In this document: piece by piece, positions 43,167 to 53,539 of the stretch | Numbering within the stretch: position 1 is the first letter of the stretch | Layout: each line of letters starts with the position of its first letter | Origin: Phymorhynchus buccinoides | Lineage: Eukaryota > Mollusca > Gastropoda > Neogastropoda > Raphitomidae | Direction of reading: 5' to 3' | DNA length: 64,000 nucleotides | Assembly (NCBI GenBank): GCA_017654935.2 | Contig: CM065686.1 | Span: 27,749,243 to 27,813,242 of the forward strand | Made by a program: the position numbers and the translations under genes | Notes under the pieces: generated by a model | Seen by the model: only the letters and a program-made list of their open reading frames with translations | What the model was told of the DNA's origin: nothing | The model's database searches: none

Positions 43167-43203
<37 letters not shown>
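42974..43203. repeat. CA/GCAC microsatellite beside an exon acceptor
   Basis: A long interrupted (CA)n tract that supplies the polypyrimidine-like part of the acceptor on the minus strand (TG-rich). Confidence 0.95.
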
Positions 43204-43205
<2 letters not shown>

Positions 43206-43755
43206 ACTCGAGTTGTCATTTAGGCATGTGTTCGATTGTCAGAATTAAAACAGCGGTTTGTGCTAGACCGCAAATTAACGTTATAACAATATTGTACTTC
43301 ATACAACATGTCAACGAGGCTATTATTAAAAGCATTCTTCAGAAAGATGCTAATGCAACATCCTTCATGCAAAGGGAGAATAGTTATTACCGTTCATTTG
43401 GTCATGTCTGTTGATTTGTTTTGCTCCCTTAACTTGGACTTCTTATTGTGCTGGCCCCGGTATTACAGCTATGTAAGTTACTCGCTACTAGCTGGACTCT
43501 GGAAATTGTCTACAGCAGAAATTGCCTTGCCCAAGGTATATCACCACTCCCTCAGAGTTCATACATTCAGCAGAGCCACCCCCCACCCACGTTTTGTGCT
43601 TGCTATTGAACTGCTAGCACGTTTATAATGGTTTTCCATCCTGTTGCATGCAAGTCCTACTATGACTGTCAGATACCGCTATTCTGAATGGCAGGGCTAG
43701 AATTTGTTCGTAGTGAGGATATCTTGCCCAGGGCACGCCCCCATTCTCTTGTCTT
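43204..43755. other. Intronic DNA, nothing recognised
   Basis: No coding sequence or known repeat seen. Confidence 0.4.
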
Positions 43756-44112
43756 GACTCACTATTCAACAGTAGGGGACAGCGTGTGTGGCGGGGACGT
43801 TTTGCCGCAGCCTGTAGAAAATCATTCATTGTTCATCTCTCACTTTAGGCTTAGCAGGCTGTAGGCTACTGTTGCCACCTTGTATGTTAATTTAGACTCA
43901 CTATTCAGCAGTAGGGGACAGCGTGTGTGGCGGGGACGTTTTGCCGCAGCCTGTAGAAAATCATTCATTGTTCATCTCTCACTTTAGGCTTAGCAGGCTG
44001 TAGGCTACTGTTGCCACCTTGTATGTTAATTTAGACTCACTATTCAGCAGTAGGGGACAGCGTGTGTGGCGGTAACTTTTGGCGGCGGGCGTAGCAGCAC
44101 TGCATGCCGCAG
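43756..44112 (-). pseudogene. Three partial copies of the 3' end of the G alpha helical-domain exon
   Basis: The exon end and donor (plus strand GACTCACTATTCAGCAGTAG at 44508) recur at 43756, 43895 and 44034, a period of 139 bases. The copy at 44034-44112 matches about 78 bases of the real exon with only a few changes. It still reads CGMQCCYARRQKLPPHTLSP on the minus strand, followed by the intact TA/GTGAGT donor. The other two copies keep about 40 bases of exon and then diverge, and are nearly identical to each other over 139 bases. Confidence 0.88.
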
Positions 44113-44514
44113 ATTAATCTGTACTAAGATGTTGCACAGATAATCATGGAAAATTAGCAATTACAGGGGGGCGGGGTACCTGGATTTTGTAATCCTCCCT
44201 TCTCGCCAAACAAAAGAAAAAAAAGAGATGGAGAGGGAGAGAGATTAAGAAAGAAGTCATTATTACCGTTTTATTGTTCTTATGTGCAATTTAAAGGTTT
44301 TTTTGCACATTATTTTCTTTTTAAAAAAAAGCTTCAACCCACTGGCCGGCCCCCAGACCTATTGTAAATTTAAACTTTACGTCCTCTCGACCTGGGAAGG
44401 CACAGAACCCCCAGACCTTCTTTGTAGCCCCCCTTCTAATGTATCCCAGGTCCGGCCCTGTTAGGCTACTATCGCACATTCACAATCCTTTTCAGTGTTA
44501 GGCCAAAGACTCAC

Positions 44515-44786
44515 TATTCAGCAGTAGGGGACAGCGTGTGCGGCGGGAACTTCTGGCGGCGGGCGTAGCAGCACTGCATGCCGCAGTCTGTCCACAGGAG
44601 CTGCAGGAGGTCGGCGTCGGCCAACTGAGGCACGTAGAGGTCCAGGGAGGTGAGGCGATGCCTGACGGCGGCAGGCGTCATGGCGGGCCGCGTGTTGTGG
44701 CACCGGTCCTCCTCCTCCTTGTAGCGGCACAGGATGGTCTGCAGGGACAGGCGAGGGTGTCTCTGGCGAAACTTTCGGGCCTCTTG
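44515..44786 (-). CDS. G protein alpha subunit, helical-domain exon (enlarged)
   Basis: 272 bases between the acceptor TTTTCACAG and the donor TA/GTGAGT, phase 0 to phase 2. The corresponding Gq exon is 155 bases with the same phases, so this one is longer by 117 bases (39 codons). It starts QEARKFRQRHPRLSLQTILC and ends with the recognisable helical-domain piece LLQLLWTDCGMQCCYARRQK, then PPHTLSPTAE (family pattern LW-D-GIQECY-RRREYQL-DS). Most of the extra residues lie in the basic/acidic front part, about four near the end. The composition is ordinary coding DNA, with no sign that the insert is a transposon. Confidence 0.9.
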
Positions 44787-44794
44787 CTGTGAAA

Positions 44795-44812
44795 ATCACA
44801 CACACACACAAA

Positions 44813-44849
<37 letters not shown>

Positions 44850-45152
44850 TGCGCGCGCGCACTCACATACACAAAACACTCACGTGTACTCACACTCACA
44901 GACACATACACTCACTCCGTCCCCCCTCCCCCTCTCTAGCCGAAAACACAATCTCTCCTGCGCACACATACACTCATACATGCAAGCACATATATCCACA
45001 CAGAACACACGCAACACACACCTGCTCGGAAGCGCGGGCGTGGGCGCACGCACACTCACACTCGCGCACACGCTCACAAATTACATACATATACATACAC
45101 ACACACAAATTACATACATACATCGCAGAATCACAATCACACACACGCACGC

Positions 45153-45190
<38 letters not shown>

Positions 45191-45258
45191 CGAGCAATCA
45201 CACATATAGACACGTACGCACGCATGCTCACAAATACACGCATAAGCGCGTGTACGCA

Positions 45259-45293
<35 letters not shown>

Positions 45294-45310
45294 GTGCGCA
45301 CAGGCGCATA
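44795..45310. repeat. CA-rich 3' UTR of a LINE, second copy
   Basis: Alignable to 10985-11405, with the same anchors (CTCTCTAGCCGAA, ACACCTGCTCGGAAGCG, GCGCACACGCTCACAAATTA). It belongs to the LINE copy at 45410-45961. Confidence 0.9.
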
Positions 45311-45317
45311 TGGAGAT

Positions 45318-45401
<84 letters not shown>
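45318..45401 (+). repeat. Homopolymer of 84 G
   Basis: An uninterrupted run of G on the plus strand. The homologous place in the sister LINE copy (about 11406) has only six G. The true length may be affected by assembly. Confidence 0.95.
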
Positions 45402-45402
<1 letters not shown>

Positions 45403-45961
45403 ATTTGGAAAGACTGCCGGAACAGATGGGTTTTCAGGGTTGTTTTGAACGATGCTAATGATTGACTATGTTTGACAGCAGAAGGCAATGAATTCCAGAG
45501 TTTGACTGCTGATGATGTAAAAGCTCTACCCCCGTGCCTATCACGTTTAAATTTTTGTATTGTCATTCGCTGAGTGGAGGGATCGAGATGGAACGTAGAT
45601 TTTAAGAAGCTCAGAGAGGTATTCCCGATGTTGTTGAACTCTTTAAGTAGAGGTGATGTGTGTTGAAGACGTTTGGCCTTGAAGACCATTCTAGCAGCAG
45701 AGTTTTGAAGTTTTTGTAAGGGTTTGAGAAGCACCTGTGGGCAACCAAGTAGAAGGGAGTTGCAGTAATCTAATCTAGACAACCTAGCGTTTTGGTTGCC
45801 TCGGTCGTGAGAAAGGGGCGTATAGAGCTGATTCGCCTGAGTTCGATGTATGCAGCCTGGCAGATCTTAGTGATATGCTGTTGCATGGAAAGGTCTTCAT
45901 CCAAGAAAACTCCAAGGTTGCGAACATGTTCAGAAAAATGGATGTTTGTAGCAAATATCAT
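45402..45961 (-). pseudogene. Truncated jockey/CR1-type LINE, C-terminal end
   Basis: Same family as 10828-13394. It reads NIHFSEHVRNLGVFLDEDLS to RLDYCNSLLLGCPQVLLKPL and later FTSSAVKLWNSLPSAVKHSQ. An internal deletion removes the LYWLPVQQR region (about 120 bases), and another break is at 45785. Dead copy in a G alpha intron. Confidence 0.88.
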
Positions 45962-46480
45962 AGTCCTTTAAACAAGGAATATATTAATTATTTTTAACAA
46001 GGAAACTCACAAATCACAACCAGGTGGAGGTGGTTCAAAGGGAAAGGTTCAAAGGTCTTTGAATAAGAAATAGATGAACAATTTTACAACAGCTTCATTG
46101 TAGAACCTCACAGGTAATAATTAACTAGAATTGGTCCAAATGTCAGATGGTTCATTGACTGTCTGTTTGGATCAGTCATAGCCCATTCTTCTGAAATTTG
46201 TGAACTCTAATCGCAGAAAGCATCACACAAATGGTTCAAAGGGATAACACAAACTACCTCAGGCAATCACATCCAGCTAGTTCAAACGGGACTTTTCTTT
46301 ATATGGGGGTCATATCTGGGGGTCACATTGAATCAGAAGAATTACACAAATTTACTGAAACGCTGTCAGTACAGTAAATATGTGCAAAACATGTGCTCAG
46401 ATTTTAGTAATTACGTGAAATTACTAGGATTTTTTATTTGGGGGTCACATTGAATCAAAATAATTACACAAGAAGAAAAA
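45962..46480. other. Intronic DNA with loosely repeated GGTTCAAAGGG words
   Basis: No gene. The words GGTTCAAAGGGA, GGTTCAAAGGTC and GGTTCAAAGGGATA recur in 46030-46240. TGGGGGTCACATTGAATCA occurs twice (46318 and 46440). Confidence 0.5.
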
Positions 46481-46484
46481 TGCG

Positions 46485-47560
46485 CTTGGCACTGAAAGGG
46501 TTAAAGGCAGAATTGAAAATGTCCCTACGTCAGAAATAAATAAACACACCATTTGAAACTATCATGCCAAATTCCATGCTTGTTACATGAAAATACACAC
46601 CACTAGATTGAAAAAAAATATTGTCCGCAATAAAATGCCCCTGGCACTGAAAGAGTTAAAGGCTAAATTGAAAATGTCCCTTCATTAGAAATTAATAAAC
46701 ACACCATAAGAAACCATCATGCCAAATTTCATGTTTCTTACATGAAAATGTCCAACACTAGAATTAAAAACAATTTATAACTGTTCGCGATAAAAAATTC
46801 CCTTGATTAATGGGTTAAAGGTTAAAGGTTGAATACCCGGGTTAAAGGCTGAACTGAAAATGTCTCTATCTCAGTGTGCCCCCCCCCCCCCCCCCCCTTA
46901 CCTATCTCGGTTAATTCTATTTTTCCGTTATTGCCTTTCTTACCATACATAAAGCTGTATTTTAGGAACATTTTTAGCTAATAACCTTTTTGGAATACTA
47001 ACCCTAACCCTAACCCTAACCCTACCCCCCACCCTATAAGACAGAAAAGCGCAACGAACCACAACTGTGACAAATCGCGGTGTACTGCAGTACATAGTGG
47101 GGGGTAGGGTTAGGCTTAGGGCTAGGGTTAGGGATAGGGTTAGTATTCCAAAAAGGTTATTAGCTAAAAATGTTCCTAAAATACAGCTTTATGTATGGTA
47201 AGAAAGGCAATAACGGAAAAATAGAATTAACCGAGAAATGCAGGGGGGGTGGCAGCACATCTTTACCTTTACCGAATTTCATTTAGTTATAACTGTCTGC
47301 GAGCAAAATTCCAATGGTACTGAATTGAATTAAAAGGCTGATTTGAAAATGTCCCTACGTCAGAAATTAATAAACACATCATAAGAAACTGTCATGCCAA
47401 ATTTCATGCATTTTTCATGAAAATGCACACCACTAGAATTCCAACAACAAAAATGTCCGCAATAAAATGCCCCTGGCACTGAAAGGGTTAAAGGCTGAAT
47501 TGAAAATGTCCCTACCTCAGGAATTGATAGGAAACCGCATAGGAAACCATCATGCTAAAT
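46485..47560. repeat. Tandem repeat of about 165 bases, split by a telomere-like foldback
   Basis: Units start AAAGGGTTAAAGGC and run through GAAAATGTCCCTACGTCAG, CACACCA, ATCATGCCAAATT and CCCCTGGCACTG. Copies begin at about 46500, 46645, 46850, 47335 and 47487. The foldback at 46906-47235 lies between units. Confidence 0.8.
46906..47235. mobile_element. Foldback element with CCCTAA telomere-like core
   Basis: Inverted arms of about 120 bases (CTCGGTTAATTCTATTTTTC at 46906, complement ending 47235). The inner ends of the arms carry CCCTAACCCTAACCCTAACC (46999-47025) and, inverted, GGGTTAGGCTTAGGGCTAGG (47105-47145). Confidence 0.9.
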
Positions 47561-48035
47561 TTCATGCCTGGACGTAAACAATGCACAATCTGACAATTCC
47601 TCCTCAGCTATAATCCATGGGGCATAAATTGATTGATTTGCTTATTTTCGTTTCCCCGATCTCTGACCTGAAAAGGACTATATATTTTTTTGGGTCCTTT
47701 ACCCGATCTGCGATTGGACAAGGTCTGTGTTTCTGTGTTTTTGTTGTATGTTTTTTGTTTGTTTGGGGTTTTTTTTGGGGGGAGGGGCAGTGGTTTTGGG
47801 TCAGATCTACGATTGTCTGATCACAGAGAAATACACTGACGTCAGGTTAATCCAATACTAGTCAAATCTAGAATCCGTTTTTTTAATGTAAAATTAAAAC
47901 TTTAAGATGTTTCTTTGCATGTAGAGGTATTTGAGCAGCCCAGGAATACATTCCAGTTGTTCTATGTAAAATGTTTTGTTGGGGGGGGGTTGAAGAAAAG
48001 ATATTTCCTAGGATGCATTTTAAACAGCAGTGACC
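47561..48035. other. Intronic DNA, nothing recognised
   Basis: T/G-rich DNA. No gene or repeat family recognised. Confidence 0.4.
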
Positions 48036-48039
48036 CGCT

Positions 48040-48680
48040 AGTAGCACTGACCACTTGTCATTTTCATTTACAAGGCATAATAATACCCTTGACAACGTCA
48101 AATAACACTGTCAAATAATGAAAATACACTTTTCATGCAGCAGGGGCCACTGGCCATTTCCTTTTCCTTTTACCCTTGACAAAGTAATACGCTGTCAAAT
48201 AATTAAAATATGCATTTTATGCAGAAGTGACCACTGGTCAGTGTAGCGACCACTGGTCACTAGCTCTGACCACTGGCCATTTCCGTTTACAAGGCATAGT
48301 AGCACACGTGACAATAGAATACGTTGTCAAATAATGAAAATATACATTTCATGCAGCAGTGACCACTGGTCAGTAGCACTGACCAATGGTCATTTCCATT
48401 TACAGGGTATAGTATTACACCTGACAAAGTAATACACTGTTAAATAATGAAACATACCTTTTATGCAGCAGTGACCACTGGTCGGCAGCACTGACCATTG
48501 TTCATTTTTAGTTTAAATTTTTTTTAGTACTCATGAAAAAGCTAATAGCTGTTAAATAATGTAAATGTACTCTTTAGCAGCAGTGACCACTTGCCCGTAA
48601 CACTGACCAGTGGTCATTTCTATTGTACAAGGTATGGGAGTACCCTTGACAAAGTAATGAGCTTGAAAATAATGAAAATA
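48040..48680. repeat. Minisatellite with TGACCACTGGTCA palindrome
   Basis: About six imperfect units of roughly 110 bases. Each has CAAGG-ATA, CCTTGACAAAGTAATA, CTGTCAAATAATGAAAATA, TGCAGCAGTGACCACTGGTC and a second GACCA-TGGTCA. Confidence 0.85.
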
Positions 48681-48689
48681 TATCAGAGC

Positions 48690-49790
48690 TGTTAACCGCC
48701 GTTTTGTCCAAATTCCGCCGTTTTGTCTATAGACAAAACGGCGGGGCTAGAACCGCCGTTTTGTCCAAATTTTCTATTATGATTTGGACAAAACGGCGGT
48801 TCAACAATCCGCCGTTTTGTCTATAGACAAAACATCGGTTTGGACAAAACGGCGCCCGATTTTGAACCGCCGTTTTGTCCAAATGAAAGTTGGAGTTATA
48901 AAAACTCATTCTTGACAAGTTCTCATTAAAAAAATAAAAATTGTTAAATAAAATGAATAACAAGCTGACCACTGACACTGGTCACTTACCGGTTGAATGC
49001 TAATTAGTTTATTAGGAGATCATATGAACAATTGTTGATGTGGTTGACCAGTGGTCAGTGTCACTGACCAGTGGTCACTTTGGCCTATTTTCACTGTTTG
49101 ACTGCAAATTAGTGTATTAGGAGTTCAAAAGAACAAATTTTGATGTCGTTGACCAGTGGTCAGTGTCACTGACCAGTGGTCACTTTGGCCTATTTTTTAT
49201 GTGGTTGACATTGGTCAGTGTCACTGACCACTGGTCAACCACATCAAACCTTGTTCATTTGAACTCCTAATACACTAATTTGCAGTCAAACAGTGAAAAT
49301 AGGCCAAAGTGACCACTGGTCAGTGACACTGACCACTGGTCAACCACATACAAAATTGTTCATTTGAACTCCTAATGCACTAATTTGCAGTCAAACAGTG
49401 AAAATAGGCCAAAGTGACCACTGGTCAGTGACACTGACCACTGGTCAACCACATCAACAATTGTTCATATGATCTCCTAATACACTAATTAGCATTCAAA
49501 CGGTAAGATTAGGCCAAAGTGACCAGTGTCAGTGGTCAGCTTGTTATTCATTTTATTTAACAATTTTTTTTTTTTAATGAGAACTTGTCAAGAATGAGTT
49601 TTTATAACTCCAACTTTCATTTGGACAAAACGGCGGTTCAAAATCGGGCACCGTTTTGTCCAACCCGGATTGTTGAACCGCTGTTTTGTCCAAATCATAA
49701 TAGAAAATTTGGACAAAACGGCGGTTCTAGCCCCGCCGTTTTGTCTATAGACAAAACGGCGGAATTTGGACAAAACGGCGGTTAACAGAG
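48690..49790. mobile_element. 1.1-kb foldback element with GGACAAAACGGCGG arrays
   Basis: The outer 220 bases on each side (48690-48905 and 49605-49790) are inverted copies made of repeated GACAAAACGGCGG and its complement, with the inner palindrome TTGTCTATAGACAA. The middle (48970-49540) is again an inverted repeat of a GACCAGTGGTCAGTGTCACT unit with CCTAATACACTAATTTGCAG. The element is almost entirely palindromic at three scales. Confidence 0.9.
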
Positions 49791-49912
49791 CCACTGACTT
49801 CTAGTCAGTTCCGAAATCAAAGAAACAATTGGCAGATAAATAACATGTCAATTTGTCATACTCTTCAAGTTTACGGCAAGGCAATCTCGAAAAACAGACA
49901 GTGAGTTGATGA

Positions 49913-50395
<483 letters not shown>

Positions 50396-50483
50396 GTGTA
50401 CCCTAAACCGTACATCGTTTCATATAATTTTGTTCTAAGTCCTTGTTGGCACCTTTTAAACAGCAGAAATATCTACACTAGGT

Positions 50484-50529
50484 TCCCAAAAAGTCGCCGG
50501 CGACTTTTTGGGCCGGCGACGTTTTGGGA
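50484..50529. repeat. Short palindrome with GTCGCCGGCGAC
   Basis: AAAAAGTCGCCGGCGACTTTTT is followed directly by GGGCCGGCGACGTTTTGGG. It is the smallest member of the hairpin-word arrays. Confidence 0.8.
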
Positions 50530-50749
50530 CCCCACAACCCCCCCACTTTCCAGCATTTAAACAGGATGTATAACAAGAGAGAAACGTTTGTTTATTGGGA
50601 CTCTCCTGGTATTGTAGTACCTCCAGGATCATACCACCATCTTTATTGTTACTAATGCCATGTACCTGTTCCATGTCAAAGGACGTTAAACGGACTTTCA
50701 CCAAGACAAAAGCGAAAAAGAGAGAGCAATAAGAAAGGAGGGAGAGAGA

Positions 50750-50759
50750 GGGGGGGGGG

Positions 50760-50822
<63 letters not shown>
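50750..50822. repeat. GA microsatellite at the 3' end of a LINE
   Basis: G-run then (GA)n at 50742-50822. The following AGACTTCAGACTTCAGATG begins the LINE 3' end on the minus strand. Confidence 0.9.
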
Positions 50823-50825
<3 letters not shown>

Positions 50826-50839
50826 AGACTTCAGACTTC

Positions 50840-52190
50840 AGATGTTTAATCCAATAAGGCCAAAGCCCCATATGAATGAGGGGCGGTACAATATTTTACA
50901 ATGCAATAGAATTTAAAGACATGCATCGGTAGCACAAATAAACAGTTCTTTTTTCAGTACAAGCCATCAGCAAACAAAATCTAAACAAGCATACATTTAC
51001 ATAATATTTTTTATGTATATATCTTTTACGGAGGTCATTCAAAACAGGACATACCAGGACAAAATGAATCTCATCCTCATTTGAGTTCTTACACAAAGGA
51101 CATAAAAGCTCATTACCATTTACCGTTCTATAACGATAGAAATGTTCGTTAATTGGGGATATACCTAGTCTAAATTTAGCCATGGCGTAACGTAAATGTT
51201 TTTCCAAATTGAAAGTAAGATAAGTTTTAATTATATGGTCAGAATTATCTTAAATCTGTCACTAGTCCCAATATGATTATTCCAGTTTTGCCATCGACAA
51301 TCAATTAATCTTTGGCGGAGACATTTCACAAATCCACTTTCATGACCAACTCCCTGGGATTCCCAAACATATCCAAAACCAAGCTCATAAAGAAAGAAAC
51401 GTGTGTTGGACACCCAGTTACATTTTCCACGAACATCTAAGTCACACATATTGTATGATCTCCTTGGTAAACGATCCGTATTCATTTTTAATAGCTTCAA
51501 CCAATAACGAATACACCTTATCGCCGAATTTATATACATTGGAAATCTATTAGTTTCGCCATATACTAAATCATTTGGGGTCTTTACATCTATTCCGAAA
51601 AATCTTTTAAGACTAAACAAATGAAATCACCAGTTATATTATGATAATTTACATATTCTTGTAATTTTCTGTTAATAATTGTACTAAACACTTTACTACT
51701 AATGTCTGAAAGCGAAATACCCCTATAATTGTTTGTATTATTTACATTACCTTTCTTATATAATGGAAGAGTTACAGACTCACATGTCGAAAAGCTTATT
51801 AAAGAGGTTAACAAAAAATTCTATTATTTTATCACAAGGATTTTTCAACAATTCTCCAATTATTCCATCAGGACCAGCAGCTTTTTTTTTTTTTTACTTT
51901 TCTCAAAGCTATTTCTACCTCCTCACGAATTGGACGATTCATAAAACCATTGTTCATGTTTGGAATATCGAAAGTGTTAGCATCTTGATTCTCTACATCT
52001 AAAAGAGCTTTAAAGTGTTGACACCAATGTTCTAAGGGAATGTTGTTTTTAGGTTGCTTCTTTTTCAAAGATACTTTATTCATGCATGTCCAAAATTCTT
52101 TTTGATTATTAATTGACTCGCACAGCTTATCTAAAATATTTCGATTAAATTCTTTACGCTTTCTCTCTAAAAGCTATTCTCTTCTTGCTT
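50840..52190 (-). pseudogene. LINE with internally deleted reverse transcriptase
   Basis: Near 51770-51610 the minus strand gives LPLYKKGNVNNTNNYRGISL and SDISSKVFSTIINRKLQEYV, the start of a LINE reverse transcriptase. Within 60 bases it passes to C-terminal sequence (51595-51240: FPMYINSAIRCIRYWLKLLK, FLYELGFGYVW). The catalytic palm is deleted. 51207-50896 holds MAKFRLGISPINEHFYRYR and CPLCKNSNEDEIHFVLVC, the terminal zf-RVT Cys-His motif. Upstream (52083-51868) is a short pre-RT segment. A non-autonomous remnant in the long 5' G alpha intron. Confidence 0.85.
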
Positions 52191-52255
52191 CTTTGCCTTA
52201 TCAGTCCTTGTTGTCCTTGTCCTTGTTAGCTTGACTTGAAGTGTACGAAATGCTC

Positions 52256-52499
52256 TTAACCCTTTCGCCGCCAGCCATTTTCAACGAAAACAACATTTAA
52301 ACCTAACTGGGTAGAGAAACTTTTTTAACCACAACATTGAGAATTCCTCTAAAACATGTATAACATTAGGCCTATCCTTGCCTCCCAAAATGAAGAAAAT
52401 AGGGTCTTCGGATAACAGGCCCTGATTTGATGCCTTTTAGTGACACGGGTGTTAAACCATTGTGGTGCATAAATGCGACATTGGCGGTGAAAGGGTTAA
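52256..52499. mobile_element. piggyBac-type MITE with TTAA duplications
   Basis: TTAACCCTTTCGCCGCCA at the left and TGGCGGTGAAAGGGTTAA at the right are inverted ends flanked by TTAA on both sides. It is 236 bases long and non-coding. TTAA duplication and CCCTTT ends are typical of piggyBac-derived MITEs. Confidence 0.88.
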
Positions 52500-53010
52500 T
52501 AATCTGCGTACTGTTGTTTTTACAATCCATGTCAAACCAATTTTGCCTATTACTATTAATGCTATCGACAAAAATGATGCTTTATGTCCTCTTGGTCTGA
52601 ATCAGACACATATGGGACATTTGTAAACATGGGATAAGCCCACTGTGCCCTAGGCCCTTTGTGTCACAGGCCCGATATGTCCCACTTCTTTCCGGTCGTC
52701 CATCCGTCCGTGCGTGCGTCCTATTTTCAGTTCTCAATGGTCTCCCCGCTGTGTGCACAGCCGACACATTCCGATTTCGGAGTAGCTCGGCGTTGCAGCC
52801 GCTCGGCGTTGCACTTGGTTTTATTTTCTTGTTGATTTATTTTTGTTTTATTGTCTGTAAATATTGTAAAATGTAAAAAAATAGTTCAATAAAAAACCCT
52901 CACCAGATTAATAAATAAAAAAACACCAACCAGTTATCAATCAATCAATCAATCAATCAACCAATCAATCAATCAACCAACCAACCAGTTGGTCATTCCT
53001 GTAAGCTCAC
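52500..53010. other. Intronic DNA next to a G alpha exon
   Basis: No gene. (ATCA)n/(ACCA)n runs lie at 52936-52985, just downstream on the minus strand of the exon donor. Confidence 0.5.
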
Positions 53011-53195
53011 CTGGTTGGCCTCGTTGTCGTACTGGATGCCCATGACCTGCATCTGGTCCATGATGACGTGCAAGGCGCACGTGACGTTGTACATGACGTA
53101 AGGCGTGTACTGCTGACGACACTGCTCGGGAAAACGGTCCCCATAGTGCAGGCGAAGCTGCTTGATGAACGTGCTTTTTCCCGCGCCCGCGCTGC
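53011..53195 (-). CDS. G protein alpha subunit, P-loop exon
   Basis: This is the most 5' visible exon of a heterotrimeric G-protein alpha subunit, the GTP-switch that couples receptors to effectors at the inner plasma membrane. The acceptor TTATTATGCAG precedes 53195 and the donor CAG/GTGAGC follows 53011. Its 185 bases match the Gq-class exon that corresponds to the 43 + 142-base pair of Gi genes. It encodes SAGAGKSTFIKQLRLHYGDR and then YVMYNVTCALHVIMDQMQVM in the first helix of the helical domain. The family P-loop GAGESGKST here reads (G)SAGAGKST: the GKST core is intact, but the third Gly and the conserved Glu are changed. The spliced exons give about 350 residues. The N-terminal exon with lipidation sites is upstream, not found. 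Confidence 0.95.
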
Positions 53196-53259
53196 CTGCA
53201 TAATAATGATAAGGTTAAGAGAGGTTAAGACTATTCGCATGCCAATTCCATGTGGTGAT

Positions 53260-53490
53260 CGTGAGTGACCCGGGTTCGATTCCCAGCCGGCCTGTGGCGG
53301 CACGGATTGTCTCCGCTGCACAAATTGTCTCCGAGACAATCCGTGCAGCGGAGACAATCCGTGCCGCCTAGACGGCACGGATTGTCTCCGCTGCACGGAT
53401 TGTCTCCAGTGCAAGCTTTCTTTCTCTTATTTTTCTGTCACTTTCTCTTTGTCACTGTCTCTCTCTGTCTTTCTCTGTCCCTCTGTTTCT
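53260..53490 (+). repeat. Hairpin array GGCACGGATTGTCTCC with Pol III B-box
   Basis: A perfect B-box-like GGTTCGATTCC at 53273-53283 is followed by alternating forward and reverse copies of GCACGGATTGTCTCCGCTGC (53296-53411), then a CT-rich tail. An inverted copy is at 56470-56690. It could be a tRNA-derived SINE with a hairpin body. No clear A-box is seen. Confidence 0.75.
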
Positions 53491-53539
53491 GTATGTCCAT
53501 GCAAGCGTGCCTGCGTGCATGTGCGTACACTTTGTGACT

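Noticed and set aside
44333..44460. Possible hAT-like MITE around GGCCGGCCC and GGTCCGGCCC
   Set aside because: The two ends are in a plausible arrangement but too short and unequal to support inverted termini.
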